From: Ostreiculturibacter nitratireducens
GTDB taxonomy: Bacteria; Pseudomonadota; Alphaproteobacteria; Rhodobacterales; Rhodobacteraceae
Length of the DNA stretch: 64,000 nt
Reading direction: 5' to 3'
Assembly (NCBI RefSeq): GCF_032670585.1
Contig: NZ_JAVQHL010000002.1
Location: 310,001-374,000, forward strand
In this document: positions 24,427-32,341 of the stretch, piece after piece
Layout of the letters: each line of letters starts with the position of its first letter
Numbering within the stretch: position 1 is the first letter of the stretch
Made by a program: the position numbers and the translations under genes
The notes under the pieces: model-generated
The model's database searches: none
What the model was told of the DNA's origin: nothing
Seen by the model: the letters and a program-made list of their open reading frames with translations, nothing else

Positions 24427-25071
24427 ATGCCTGCAAGCACACGCACATATGCCGTCGCCGCCACTTCGGCGGTCGCCATCGGCCTCGTCGCCATGCTCGC
24501 CGTTACACGGAACGGCGACGACATATTCGCGGAGTGCCGTGCAAGCCAGGTCGCGGGCGGCGGCGGCGCGATCGGCGGACCGTTCACCCTGACCGACGAG
24601 AACGGCGCGAGGGTGACGGAACGCGACGTCATCACGAAGCCGACCTTCGTCTACTTCGGCTATACCTTCTGCCCCGACATCTGCCCGCTCGACACCGCGC
24701 GGAACGCCGAGGCCGTCGACGCGCTGGAGGAGATGGGCCACGAGGTCACGCCCGTCTTCATCTCGGTAGATCCGGGCCGGGACACGCCCGAGGTCCTGAA
24801 GGAATGGACGGATTACATACACCCCAGGATGATCGGTCTCACCGGCACGCCGGAGGAGATCAAGTCCGTGGCCCAAGTCTACAAGACATTCTACAACGTG
24901 CCCAAGAACCCGGAGGACGAGTATTACCTCGTCGACCACATGACCCACACCTACCTGATGCTTCCGGACTACGGCTTCGTCGAGTTCTTCGGCCGCGAAG
25001 TGCCTCCAGAGGACATGGCGAAACGGACCGCTTGCTTCATCGAGGCGGCAGAACAGGCCCACGGTGGTTGA
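24427..25071 (+). CDS. senC: SenC/PrrC, SCO1-family copper chaperone
   Basis: The 214-residue protein has an N-terminal membrane anchor (YAVAATSAVAIGLVAML) and a thioredoxin-fold SCO domain with the copper-binding CPDIC motif (Cys82, Cys86) and the distal His171 in LVDHMTHTYLM. SenC delivers copper for cytochrome c oxidase (cbb3/aa3) assembly in Rhodobacter and affects the redox signal reaching RegB. ATG 24427 is preferred over the in-frame start at 24388 because it puts the anchor at the N-terminus. It lies 51 bp before regA. Confidence 0.96.
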   Translation: MPASTRTYAVAATSAVAIGLVAMLAVTRNGDDIFAECRASQVAGGGGAIGGPFTLTDENGARVTERDVITKPTFVYFGYTFCPDICPLDTARNAEAVDALEEMGHEVTPVFISVDPGRDTPEVLKEWTDYIHPRMIGLTGTPEEIKSVAQVYKTFYNVPKNPEDEYYLVDHMTHTYLMLPDYGFVEFFGREVPPEDMAKRTACFIEAAEQAHGG

Positions 25072-25122
25072 AAAGCCGAATTGCAGCACCTAGAACCATT
25101 TTAACGAAACCCAGGAAACAAG

Positions 25123-25677
25123 ATGACCGAGGAAGAACTCGAGGATATCGGACCTGACCGGTCGCTTCTCCTGGTGGATGACGATGAGCCATTCCTGAAG
25201 CGTCTGGCCCGGGCCATGGAAAAGCGGGGTTTCGTTCCCGAAACCGCCGAAAGCGTCGCGCAGGGAAAGGCCGCGGCAATGGCGCGGCCGCCGGCCTTTG
25301 CGGTCGTGGATCTGCGGCTCGAGGACGGGAACGGCCTTGATGTCGTGGAAACGCTCCGGGAGGTCCGCCCGGATTGCCGGGTCGTCGTGCTGACCGGGTA
25401 CGGGGCGATCGCGACCGCGGTGGCCGCCGTGAAGATCGGCGCGACGGATTATCTGGCCAAGCCCGCGGACGCCAACGACATTACCAACGCGCTCCTCTCG
25501 AAGGGCGAGATGCTTCCTCCGCCGCCGGAAAACCCGATGTCCGCGGACCGAGTTCGCTGGGAACATATCCAGCGTGTTTATGAACTCTGCGATCGCAATG
25601 TTTCCGAAACCGCGCGGCGCCTGAATATGCACCGACGGACCCTTCAGCGGATATTGGCCAAGCGCAGCCCGAAATAG
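25123..25677 (+). CDS. regA: RegA (PrrA), redox response regulator
   Basis: The 184-residue protein has an N-terminal receiver with acidic residues Asp19-Asp21, phospho-acceptor Asp63 (VVDLRLEDGNG), Thr of VVLTGYGA and Lys of LAKPADA. A Pro-rich linker (EMLPPPPENP) and a FIS-type helix-turn-helix (CDRNVSETARRLNMHRRTLQ) follow. Asp63 matches the numbering of Rhodobacter RegA. It activates or represses photosynthetic, respiratory and autotrophic operons after phosphorylation by RegB. It is followed by hvrA after 90 bp. Confidence 0.98.
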   Translation: MTEEELEDIGPDRSLLLVDDDEPFLKRLARAMEKRGFVPETAESVAQGKAAAMARPPAFAVVDLRLEDGNGLDVVETLREVRPDCRVVVLTGYGAIATAVAAVKIGATDYLAKPADANDITNALLSKGEMLPPPPENPMSADRVRWEHIQRVYELCDRNVSETARRLNMHRRTLQRILAKRSPK

Positions 25678-25689
25678 GCGGGACGAAAA

Positions 25690-25711
25690 AACCTATCCAT
25701 TGAGTTAGGTT
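25690..25711. repeat. Inverted repeat between regA and hvrA
   Basis: AACCTA (25690-25695) and TAGGTT (25706-25711) form a 6-bp dyad in an AT-rich stretch just after the regA stop and about 57 bp upstream of hvrA. It could be an operator or a weak leader structure; no T-run supports termination. Confidence 0.25.
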
Positions 25712-25767
25712 GCCGCGATTCGGCAAATCCGACATATTGCTCACTGTTAAAGACCCCTGGAGCAATC

Positions 25768-26085
25768 ATGAAAATCGATCTCGACGGAATGTCGCTGAAA
25801 GAACTCAAGGAGCTTTCGGCAAAAGTACAAAAGGCAATCGTTTCTTTTGAAGAGCGGAAGAAGAAAGAAGCGCTTGCCCAGATCGAGGAAAAGGCTCGTC
25901 AACTCGGCTTCACGCTTTCCGAATTGACCGGCGATGTGAAGCCCCGGCGCAAACGCGCGGCCGTTGCGCCGAAGTACGCCAATCCGAAAGACCCGAGCAA
26001 TACCTGGACCGGTCGTGGCCGCCGGCCGCGCTGGGTCGAAGAGGCGCTTCAATCCGGAAAAACGCTCGATGATCTGAAGATCTGA
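25768..26085 (+). CDS. hvrA: HvrA, H-NS-family nucleoid protein and trans-acting regulator
   Basis: The 105-residue protein has a coiled-coil N-terminal dimerisation region (MSLKELKELSAKVQKAIVSF with charged repeats to residue 48), a basic linker (KPRRKRAAVAPKY), and the H-NS C-terminal DNA-binding signature NPKDPSNTWTGRGRRPRWVE. In R. capsulatus HvrA, encoded at the same place next to regA, adjusts photosynthesis gene expression to low light and also affects nitrogenase genes. The coding region and upstream gap are less GC-rich than the neighbours, consistent with H-NS-type autoregulation (inference). Confidence 0.94.
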   Translation: MKIDLDGMSLKELKELSAKVQKAIVSFEERKKKEALAQIEEKARQLGFTLSELTGDVKPRRKRAAVAPKYANPKDPSNTWTGRGRRPRWVEEALQSGKTLDDLKI

Positions 26086-26175
26086 TCGCCGGACTGGCGC
26101 GTCGGGTTAACAGGACCTGGGAAGATCGGCACCCATATTGGCGCTGAGCCGGTTCCCGTTCGCATGGCTTGGGTA

Positions 26176-26769
26176 TCAGGGAATTTGCGACATCAATTCC
26201 CGATGCCTTTCCGTGAAATCCGCCCTGACTTCGGCAGGCGGGCGCAGGCGGATCTTCAGGCTGCGCGAGAGGTCCGCCGCAGGCCGCCCGAAGAAGCGGT
26301 CCGCCTCGGCTTCCGAAAAGCCAGCGATCTGGACCGCCTCGATCCACGCAGAGATCCTGTCGGCGCGCTTGATCTCTTTCTTGATCGAAGCGGGCAGCGT
26401 GGCCGGCAGACCGAAACGCACATGCACAGCCACCTGGAGCCTTTCGTCGAGCGCGCCGTATTCGGGCCCCACCGCCGCCTTCACGGGCGAAATCATGTCG
26501 CCGATCACGTATTCCGGCGCGTCGTGAAGCAGCGCCGCCAAGCGCCAGCGCGCCGACGTCCCCGGATTGAGGCGGGAAAAGATATCTTCGACCAGCAGCG
26601 AATGCTCGGCCACCGAATAGGGCCAGTCGCCGCGCGTCTGTCCGTTCCAGCGCGCGACGAAGGCAAGACCATGGGCGATATCCTCGATCTCCACGTCGAC
26701 CGGTGTCGGGTCGAGAAGGTCGAGCCGACGGCCCGAAAGCATCCTTTGCCATGCACGCGGCTGTTTCAT
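26176..26769 (-). CDS. HD-domain phosphohydrolase (YfbR-like)
   Basis: The 197-residue protein has the metal-binding HD residues: VAEHSLLVEDIF supplies the first His and AALLHDAPEYVIGDM the HD pair, with a distal Asp in EIKRADRISAW. This pattern fits the YfbR/HD family that dephosphorylates deoxynucleoside monophosphates, although the substrate is not proven. The ATG at 26769 is chosen over an upstream alternative because of an AAGGGGT ribosome site. It lies on the minus strand between hvrA and ahcY, where R. capsulatus has the LysR gene hvrB. Confidence 0.85.
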   Translation of the reverse strand: MKQPRAWQRMLSGRRLDLLDPTPVDVEIEDIAHGLAFVARWNGQTRGDWPYSVAEHSLLVEDIFSRLNPGTSARWRLAALLHDAPEYVIGDMISPVKAAVGPEYGALDERLQVAVHVRFGLPATLPASIKKEIKRADRISAWIEAVQIAGFSEAEADRFFGRPAADLSRSLKIRLRPPAEVRADFTERHRELMSQIP

Positions 26770-26882
26770 CGTGACCCCTTGCAGTGAGGCGGCGAGCCTA
26801 AGCATGCCGGGCCGTCATTGTCGAGCGGCCCCCCCAGTGCTATCTCACCCGCCAAACGGATTTCCAAGAGAGGTGCGGCGCC

Positions 26883-28277
26883 ATGCCGAAGGATTATATC
26901 GTCAGGGATATTGCGCTGGCCGAGTTCGGTCGCAAGGAACTGGACATCGCCGAGACCGAAATGCCGGGTCTGATGGCGCTTCGCGAGGAATTCGGCGCGA
27001 CGAAGCCGCTCACGGGCGCGCGGATCGCCGGGTCGCTCCACATGACGGTCCAGACGGCCGTGCTGATCGAAACGCTGAAGGCGCTGGGCGCGGACGTGCG
27101 CTGGGCCTCGTGCAACATCTTCTCGACGCAGGATCACGCGGCGGCGGCGATCGCCGCCGCCGGCGTTCCGGTCTTCGCCATCAAGGGCGAGACGCTGGAG
27201 GATTACTGGGCCTACACGGACCGGATCTTCCAGTTCGAGGAGGGCACGGCCAACATGATCCTCGACGACGGCGGGGATGCGACGCTCTACATCCTCATGG
27301 GTGCGCGCGTCGAAAACGGCGAGGAGGACCTGATCGCCGTGCCGCAGTCGGACGAGGAGGTCTGCCTTTTCAACCAGATCCGGAAGCGGCTGAAGGAAAG
27401 CCCCGGCTGGTTCACGAAGCAGCGTGACGCGATCCAGGGCGTCAGCGAAGAGACGACGACGGGCGTTCACCGTCTTTATGACCTGCACAAGCGCGGCCTT
27501 CTGCCCTTCCCGGCGATCAACGTGAACGACTCCGTCACGAAGTCGAAGTTCGACAACAAGTACGGCTGCAAGGAAAGCCTCGTCGATGGGATCCGGCGTG
27601 CGACGGATACGATGATGGCCGGCAAGGTCGCGGTCGTCTGCGGCTATGGCGACGTGGGTAAGGGCTCCGCCGCGTCGCTGCGGGGCGCCGGCGCGCGTGT
27701 GAAGGTAACAGAGGTCGATCCGATCTGCGCGCTTCAGGCGGCGATGGATGGTTACGAGGTCGTGACGCTGGAAGAAACCCTGCAATCCGCGGACATCTTC
27801 ATCACGGCGACCGGCAACAAGGACGTCATCCGCATCGAGCACATGCGCGAGATGAAGGACATGGCGATCGTCGGCAACATCGGCCATTTCGATAACGAGA
27901 TCCAGGTCGCCGCGCTGCGCAATCACAAATGGACCAACATCAAGGACCAGGTGGACATGATCGAGATGCCCTCGGGGCACCGGATCATCCTTCTGTCCGA
28001 AGGCCGGCTTCTGAACCTCGGTAACGCCACGGGCCACCCGAGTTTCGTCATGTCGGCGTCCTTCACGAACCAGGTCCTCGCGCAGATCGAACTCTGGACC
28101 AAGGGCAAGGACTACAAGCCCGGCGTCTATATCCTGCCCAAGCATCTCGACGAGAAGGTCGCGCGGCTGCACCTGAGCCGGATCGGCGTGAAGCTCACCG
28201 AGCTGCGCCCCGACCAGGCCGAGTACATCGGCGTCAAGGTGGATGGGCCGTTCAAGTCGGATCATTACCGGTACTGA
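26883..28277 (+). CDS. ahcY: S-adenosyl-L-homocysteine hydrolase
   Basis: The 464-residue enzyme has the NAD-binding Rossmann motif CGYGDVGKGSAASLRGAGAR, SNIFSTQDH-like substrate loop (CNIFSTQDHAAAAI near residues 78-91), NVNDSVTKSKFDN and the C-terminal KVDGPFKSDHYRY. It reversibly splits S-adenosylhomocysteine to adenosine and homocysteine, relieving product inhibition of methyltransferases. Linkage to the reg/hvr genes is conserved in Rhodobacter. A ribosome site GAGAGG precedes the ATG. I see no SAH riboswitch in the 113-bp leader. A terminator hairpin follows 31 bp after the stop. Confidence 0.98.
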   Translation: MPKDYIVRDIALAEFGRKELDIAETEMPGLMALREEFGATKPLTGARIAGSLHMTVQTAVLIETLKALGADVRWASCNIFSTQDHAAAAIAAAGVPVFAIKGETLEDYWAYTDRIFQFEEGTANMILDDGGDATLYILMGARVENGEEDLIAVPQSDEEVCLFNQIRKRLKESPGWFTKQRDAIQGVSEETTTGVHRLYDLHKRGLLPFPAINVNDSVTKSKFDNKYGCKESLVDGIRRATDTMMAGKVAVVCGYGDVGKGSAASLRGAGARVKVTEVDPICALQAAMDGYEVVTLEETLQSADIFITATGNKDVIRIEHMREMKDMAIVGNIGHFDNEIQVAALRNHKWTNIKDQVDMIEMPSGHRIILLSEGRLLNLGNATGHPSFVMSASFTNQVLAQIELWTKGKDYKPGVYILPKHLDEKVARLHLSRIGVKLTELRPDQAEYIGVKVDGPFKSDHYRY

Positions 28278-28307
28278 GCGCCACCCTTACATCTTGGTCA
28301 AGATTGC

Positions 28308-28342
28308 GAGCCTCCGCGCGGACATGCGCGGAGGCTCCTTCG
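28308..28342 (+). terminator. Terminator of ahcY
   Basis: A perfect 12-bp stem GAGCCTCCGCGC / GCGCGGAGGCTC (28308-28319 with 28326-28337) with a 6-base loop is followed by CTTCGTCT. It begins 31 bp after the ahcY stop. Confidence 0.7.
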
Positions 28343-28487
28343 TCTCCGCCTCCACCGTCGCCATTTCCCCAACAAACGGGCGCATTTTGTTTTGCCTTAT
28401 GGCTCAATTGGCCCCTAAGCTTGGCGTGCGGGTAAGGATATTACCCAGCGACCTCGATGGAACCTTCGGGACAGGTGGGAGCAAGAG

Positions 28488-28829
28488 ATGAGTAAGAGAG
28501 ACGAGCTGATCGCCAAATATGCCGACGATCTGAGGAACAAGTGCGGGATGACCCCGGACATGGATCTTCTGACCAAGGTGACGATCGGCTGCGGTCCGGC
28601 AATCTACAACCCCGATGCCGAGACCGTGGCGGCCAGCCAGGAATCCGAACTCGAGACGGTCAAGAACAATTTCCTGGTCAAGAAACTCGGCCTCAGGGAC
28701 GGCCCCGAACTGATGGCGGCGGTCAATGCCGTGATCGAGACCTACGGCCGTTCCGAGCGCAACAAATATCGTGCTGTCGTTTACTACATGCTTGTGAAGC
28801 ATTTCGGGAAGGAAGGCGTTTACGCCTGA
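28488..28829 (+). CDS. DUF2853 family protein
   Basis: The 113-residue acidic protein begins MSKRDELIAKYADDLRNKCG and ends YYMLVKHFGKEGVYA, the pattern of DUF2853, a small helical cytosolic family common in Rhodobacterales and Bacteroidetes. No catalytic residues are evident and no function is established. It has an excellent ribosome site (GGGAGCAAGAG) and is a single-gene unit: a terminator precedes it and another follows 17 bp after its stop. Confidence 0.85.
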   Translation: MSKRDELIAKYADDLRNKCGMTPDMDLLTKVTIGCGPAIYNPDAETVAASQESELETVKNNFLVKKLGLRDGPELMAAVNAVIETYGRSERNKYRAVVYYMLVKHFGKEGVYA

Positions 28830-28846
28830 CGCGGCCCATCGCTGAG

Positions 28847-28880
28847 ATCGGCGCCCCCGAACGAGAGGCGCCGATTTCGC
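28847..28880 (+). terminator. Terminator of the DUF2853 gene
   Basis: A perfect 9-bp stem ATCGGCGCC (28847-28855) / GGCGCCGAT (28867-28875) followed by TTCGCTTC begins 17 bp after the stop codon. Confidence 0.65.
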
Positions 28881-29038
28881 TTCGGGGCCAGCCATCCTTA
28901 ATACATTGAATTTGCGCAGATTTGTCCAAACAGAACGCTTGCCGGGAATCGGTGGTGAGCGTAGCGTTGGATCAACAAGGCCAGGACGGCCGGGACCTTT
29001 CAGATCACGTGTGGTGCTAGGGGAGCACGTGGGGTGGT

Positions 29039-29070
29039 GGAGGGTCCCGGAACGTGTTCCGGGGCCCTCC
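29039..29070 (-). terminator. Hairpin downstream of the DUF1761 gene
   Basis: GGAGGGTCCCGGAAC / GTTCCGGGGCCCTCC pairs over 15 positions with one G.T pair and lies 8 bp after the DUF1761 stop on the minus strand. No T-run follows on that strand, so termination would be atypical. Confidence 0.5.
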
Positions 29071-29077
29071 CTCAATT

Positions 29078-29470
29078 TCAGATCAACCCGATCACCGCGC
29101 CGATGATGGCGCAGCCGAGGACGGCATAGCCGCCGTCGATGAAGGTCAACGCCTTCGGGCGATCGGCATAGGCATAGTTGATCACGATCCAGGGCAAGGC
29201 GATGAAGGCACCGAGGCCAAGACCCGCGACGAGGCCCGGGATCACCCCGTCGACCCCGCTCATGGAAAAGATGTGCCGGATCATCCCTGCCACGACGAGC
29301 ATCGCTATGGCGGCGATCACGAAGGGCGTGATGCTCCGGTTCATCGGCCGGCCATCCGCGTCCACGGCGATGCCGGCTGCGGCGACCCACTGCCGCGACA
29401 GTTTCATGTACCAGAATGCCCCGAAGGCATAGGCCGCAGCAGCGGCTACGATGACGCTCACGATTTCCAT
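29078..29470 (-). CDS. DUF1761 family membrane protein
   Basis: The 130-residue protein has four predicted membrane segments: residues 1-20 (MEIVSVIVAAAAAYAFGAFW), a segment starting ITPFVIAAIAMLVVAGMI, a GLVAGLGLGAFIALPWIVIN segment and a C-terminal GGYAVLGCAIIGAVIGLI. This layout, with an early WYMKLSRQW after helix one, fits DUF1761. Function is unknown. The ATG at 29470 follows a GGGGAAAA ribosome region and puts helix one at the N-terminus. It is 67 bp downstream of the EVE gene on the same strand. Confidence 0.82.
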   Translation of the reverse strand: MEIVSVIVAAAAAYAFGAFWYMKLSRQWVAAAGIAVDADGRPMNRSITPFVIAAIAMLVVAGMIRHIFSMSGVDGVIPGLVAGLGLGAFIALPWIVINYAYADRPKALTFIDGGYAVLGCAIIGAVIGLI

Positions 29471-29537
29471 TTTTTCCCCGCGCTTGTTCCTGCACGGGGA
29501 TGATGCGCGCCTTCTCACGAGCCGTCCAGAGACAGGC

Positions 29538-29951
29538 TCAGAGCCCGCCCAACCCGCAGATGACGCGCCATTCCTCCTCGGTCACCGGCTGGACCGAAAG
29601 TCGCGTGTTCTTCACCAGCGCCATGTCCGCGAGGCGCGGATCGGCCTTGGCCTCCTCGAGCGTCACGGGGCGCTTCAGGGGCTTCACCGCGCGGATGTCC
29701 ACGCAGTCCCAGCGCGGATCGTCAGTCGTGCTGTCGGGATGGCTCTCGGCGCAGACCTCGACGATGCCGACGACCTCCTTGCCGATGTTGGAGTGATAGA
29801 AGAACCCGAGGTCTCCGACCTTCATCGCCCGCATGTTGTTGCGCGCCTGATAGTTGCGGACGCCGTTCCACTCCTCGCCCTCGGCGCCCTTTGCGACCTG
29901 GTCGTCCCAGCTCCAGACGTCCGGCTCGGATTTGAAGAGCCAGTAGGCCAT
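29538..29951 (-). CDS. EVE domain protein
   Basis: The 137-residue protein begins MAYWLFKSEPDVWSWDDQVA and has the EVE/PUA-like pattern GVRNYQARNNMRAMKVGDLG with FYHSNIGKEVVGIVEV. EVE domains resemble YTH and PUA folds and bind modified bases in nucleic acids; bacterial stand-alone members are thought to act in RNA or modified-DNA biology. The start overlaps the yciI stop by one base (TGATG), tying it to the tsaD-gpsA-yciI operon. Neighbouring tsaD, a tRNA-modification gene, gives a loose RNA context. Confidence 0.9.
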   Translation of the reverse strand: MAYWLFKSEPDVWSWDDQVAKGAEGEEWNGVRNYQARNNMRAMKVGDLGFFYHSNIGKEVVGIVEVCAESHPDSTTDDPRWDCVDIRAVKPLKRPVTLEEAKADPRLADMALVKNTRLSVQPVTEEEWRVICGLGGL

Positions 29952-30220
29952 CAGCCGATCACCTTCTTCCATTCGGTGATGTCCACATTCTCGAAGAGGC
30001 CCGCCTTGGCATAGGGATCGCCCGCCGCCCAGGCCCGGGCCGCTTCGATGCTGTCGGTTTCAAGGACGATCAGCGAGCCGCACATCTCGCCGCCCTCGAT
30101 CAGCGGCCCGGCCATTTCCACGATCCCCGTTTCCTTGATGTAGGCGAGGTGCTCGGACCGGGTGTCGAGCCTGACTTGCAGATGACCGGGCTTGTCCCGG
30201 CAGACGACGGCAAAGCGCAT
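29951..30220 (-). CDS. YciI family protein
   Basis: The 89-residue protein has the dimeric ferredoxin-like YciI pattern: MRFAVVCRDKPGHLQVRLDT with R.EHLAYI, a mid GPLIEGGEMCGSLIVLE strand and AWAAGDPYAKAGLFENVDI. The conserved His-Asp pair of YciI proteins is represented by His35 region and Asp/His nearby, but no reaction is proven for this group. It starts 3 bp after the gpsA stop and overlaps the EVE gene. Confidence 0.87.
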   Translation of the reverse strand: MRFAVVCRDKPGHLQVRLDTRSEHLAYIKETGIVEMAGPLIEGGEMCGSLIVLETDSIEAARAWAAGDPYAKAGLFENVDITEWKKVIG

Positions 30221-30223
30221 GTA

Positions 30224-31189
30224 TCACTCCTTCTTCAGCGGCCGCGCCATCAGCGTTTCGACTGCGGCGGGGACTGTGGTTCTGCCTTCGACGATCGCGG
30301 CGACCATCTCGGCAATCGGCATCTCGACCCCGTGGCGCGCGCCAAGCGCGGTGGCGGCGCGCGCGGTGGCGACACCCTCCACGGTCACGCCGGCGGCCGG
30401 TGTCTCGCCCGCGCCAAGCGCGTGGCCATAGCTGTAATTGCGGGACTTCGACGAGGTGCAGGTGAGGACGAGGTCCCCAAGCCCCGAAAGGCCCGTGAGC
30501 GTATCCTGTGCGGCGCCGAGGGCGAGGGCGAGGCGGCTCATCTCGGCGAAGCCCCGCGTCAGGAGGGCCGCGCGCGCGCTGTGCCCGAGGCCGGCGCCGA
30601 TGACGACGCCGGACGCGATCGCGATCACGTTCTTCAACGCGCCGCCAAGTTCTGCGCCGATCATGTCCGAGGTGCGGTAAAGGCGGACGGTGGATGTCGA
30701 AAGCTGCTCCTGCAGCGCGGCACCGGTCCCGTCGTCCTCGCAGGCGAGCGTCAGGGCGGTCGGCAGGCCGCGCGCGATGTCCACGGCAAAGCTCGGTCCG
30801 GTCAGGATCGCGGCGATCGCGCGGGGGCAGGTCTCCGCGATGATCTCGGCCGAGCCGCGCCCCGTGGCGAGGTCGATGCCCTTGGCGCAGGCGACCAGCG
30901 ACTTGCCGTCGAGCGTGTTCGCGTGCTCGGCCAGAAACCCGGCGAGCTGCTGCATCGGAACCGCGACCAGAACGGTTCGCGCCGCAGCGAAATCCGCAAG
31001 ATCCGCCGAAATAGAGACGTTTTCGGGGATCACGGCGTCCGGAAGCCGGCGCTCGTTCCGCCGCGACTTCCGCATCGCCTCGACCTGTTCGGGATCGCGT
31101 GCCCAAAGACCAACGGGGATGCCGTCGCGCGCCAGCGTGATGGCGAGTGCGGTGCCGAAGGCTCCCGCGCCGAGGACCACGATGCTCAT
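30224..31189 (-). CDS. gpsA: GpsA, NAD(P)-dependent glycerol-3-phosphate dehydrogenase
   Basis: The 321-residue enzyme begins MSIVVLGAGAFGTALAITLA (Rossmann fold), contains VVACAKGIDLATGRGSAEII and AILTGPSFAVDIARGLPTAL, then GGALKNVIAIASGVVIGAG with the catalytic Lys, and GLSGLGDLVLTCTSSKSRNY. It reduces dihydroxyacetone phosphate to sn-glycerol-3-phosphate for phospholipid synthesis. The start overlaps the tsaD stop (ATGA); the tsaD-gpsA pairing is widespread in alphaproteobacteria. Confidence 0.97.
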   Translation of the reverse strand: MSIVVLGAGAFGTALAITLARDGIPVGLWARDPEQVEAMRKSRRNERRLPDAVIPENVSISADLADFAAARTVLVAVPMQQLAGFLAEHANTLDGKSLVACAKGIDLATGRGSAEIIAETCPRAIAAILTGPSFAVDIARGLPTALTLACEDDGTGAALQEQLSTSTVRLYRTSDMIGAELGGALKNVIAIASGVVIGAGLGHSARAALLTRGFAEMSRLALALGAAQDTLTGLSGLGDLVLTCTSSKSRNYSYGHALGAGETPAAGVTVEGVATARAATALGARHGVEMPIAEMVAAIVEGRTTVPAAVETLMARPLKKE

Positions 31190-32265
31190 GCCTTCGCCCC
31201 CTTCTTCCCCGATCCGATGAGCGCCGGGCCACTTGTGTCGAGCGGCCAGCGCGGGCGAGCGGAAAGCTCCATGCCGTTGCGTGCGCCAAGCCTGTAGCGC
31301 TCGATCCCCGCCCAGGCGATCATAGCGGCGTTATCGGTGCAAAGCGCAAGCGGTGGCGCCAGGAATTCCGCCCCCGTCTCGGCGGCGACGTCTTTCAGAG
31401 CTGCGCGGATCGACCGGTTCGCGGCGACACCGCCCGCGACGGCGAAGGACGGCGCGTTGCAGGCCGCGAGCGCGCGGCGCGACTTCTCGGCCAGCACGTC
31501 GCGGACCGCCGCCTGGAAGCCCGCGCAGAGGTCCGCCCGGTCCTGCACCGTCAGACCACCCTTTTCCGCGATAAGTGCATCGCGCGCCCTGAGGAGCGCC
31601 GTCTTGAGACCGGAGAAGGAGAAGTCGCATCCCTCGCGATCGAGAAGCGGGCGCGGGAAGGCGAAGCGCCGCGGATCGCCCCGCAGCGCCTCGGACTCGA
31701 CCGAAGGCCCACCGGGCTGCGGCAGGCCGAGGAGTTTCGCCACCTTGTCGAATGCCTCGCCCGGCGCGTCGTCGATCGTCCCGCCAAGACGCTTGAAGCT
31801 TTCAGGCCCGTTTACCAGGAGGAACTGGCAGTGCCCGCCCGAAACGAGAAGCATCAGGTAGGGAAACGCGAGCCCGTCGGTCAGCCGCGGCGTCAAGGCA
31901 TGACCAGCGAGGTGGTTGACTGCGACAAGCGGCAGTCCCGCGCCCGCCGCGATCCCCTTGGCGCACATCACGCCCGAAAGAACCCCGCCGATGAGACCGG
32001 GTCCGGCGGTGACGGCAACCGCGTCCAGATCGGACAGCGCCACACCTGCGCCGCTCAGCGCCTCCTCGACGCAGAGATCGAGCTTCTCCGCATGCGCCCG
32101 CGCCGCAAGCTCCGGCACGACGCCGCCGTAGGCCGCGTGCAGCTCGGTCTGGCCCGCGACGACGGACGAAAGGATGTCCGCGCGCCCATCGGACAGCCGG
32201 ACGACGGCCGCGGCGGTATCGTCGCAGCTGCTTTCAAGCCCAAGGATCGTGATCGTCTCTGCCAT
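31186..32265 (-). CDS. tsaD: TsaD, tRNA N6-adenosine threonylcarbamoyltransferase
   Basis: The 359-residue protein begins MAETITILGLESSCDDTAAA, the invariant TsaD/Kae1 start, followed by GGVVPELAARAHAEKL (metal-binding region), LVAVNHLAGHALTP, LLVSGGHCQFLLV and VAGGVAANRSIRAAL. It transfers the threonylcarbamoyl group to A37 of ANN-reading tRNAs with TsaB and TsaE; tsaE is at 20687-21205. ATG 32265 fits the family start; ATG 32277 and GTG 32292 are in-frame alternatives. It diverges from hemD with 76 bp between starts. Confidence 0.97.
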   Translation of the reverse strand: MAETITILGLESSCDDTAAAVVRLSDGRADILSSVVAGQTELHAAYGGVVPELAARAHAEKLDLCVEEALSGAGVALSDLDAVAVTAGPGLIGGVLSGVMCAKGIAAGAGLPLVAVNHLAGHALTPRLTDGLAFPYLMLLVSGGHCQFLLVNGPESFKRLGGTIDDAPGEAFDKVAKLLGLPQPGGPSVESEALRGDPRRFAFPRPLLDREGCDFSFSGLKTALLRARDALIAEKGGLTVQDRADLCAGFQAAVRDVLAEKSRRALAACNAPSFAVAGGVAANRSIRAALKDVAAETGAEFLAPPLALCTDNAAMIAWAGIERYRLGARNGMELSARPRWPLDTSGPALIGSGKKGAKA

Positions 32266-32341
32266 CGCCCCGGCCATTGCCTGCGCGTCCACCGGCAGGT
32301 AACACCGGGCAGGGTTTCAGACAATCCCGGCGGAGACAATC

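Noticed and set aside
26770..26882. Possible SAH riboswitch upstream of ahcY
   Set aside because: The leader lacks the conserved SAH-riboswitch core sequence and pseudoknot pattern that I could recognise.
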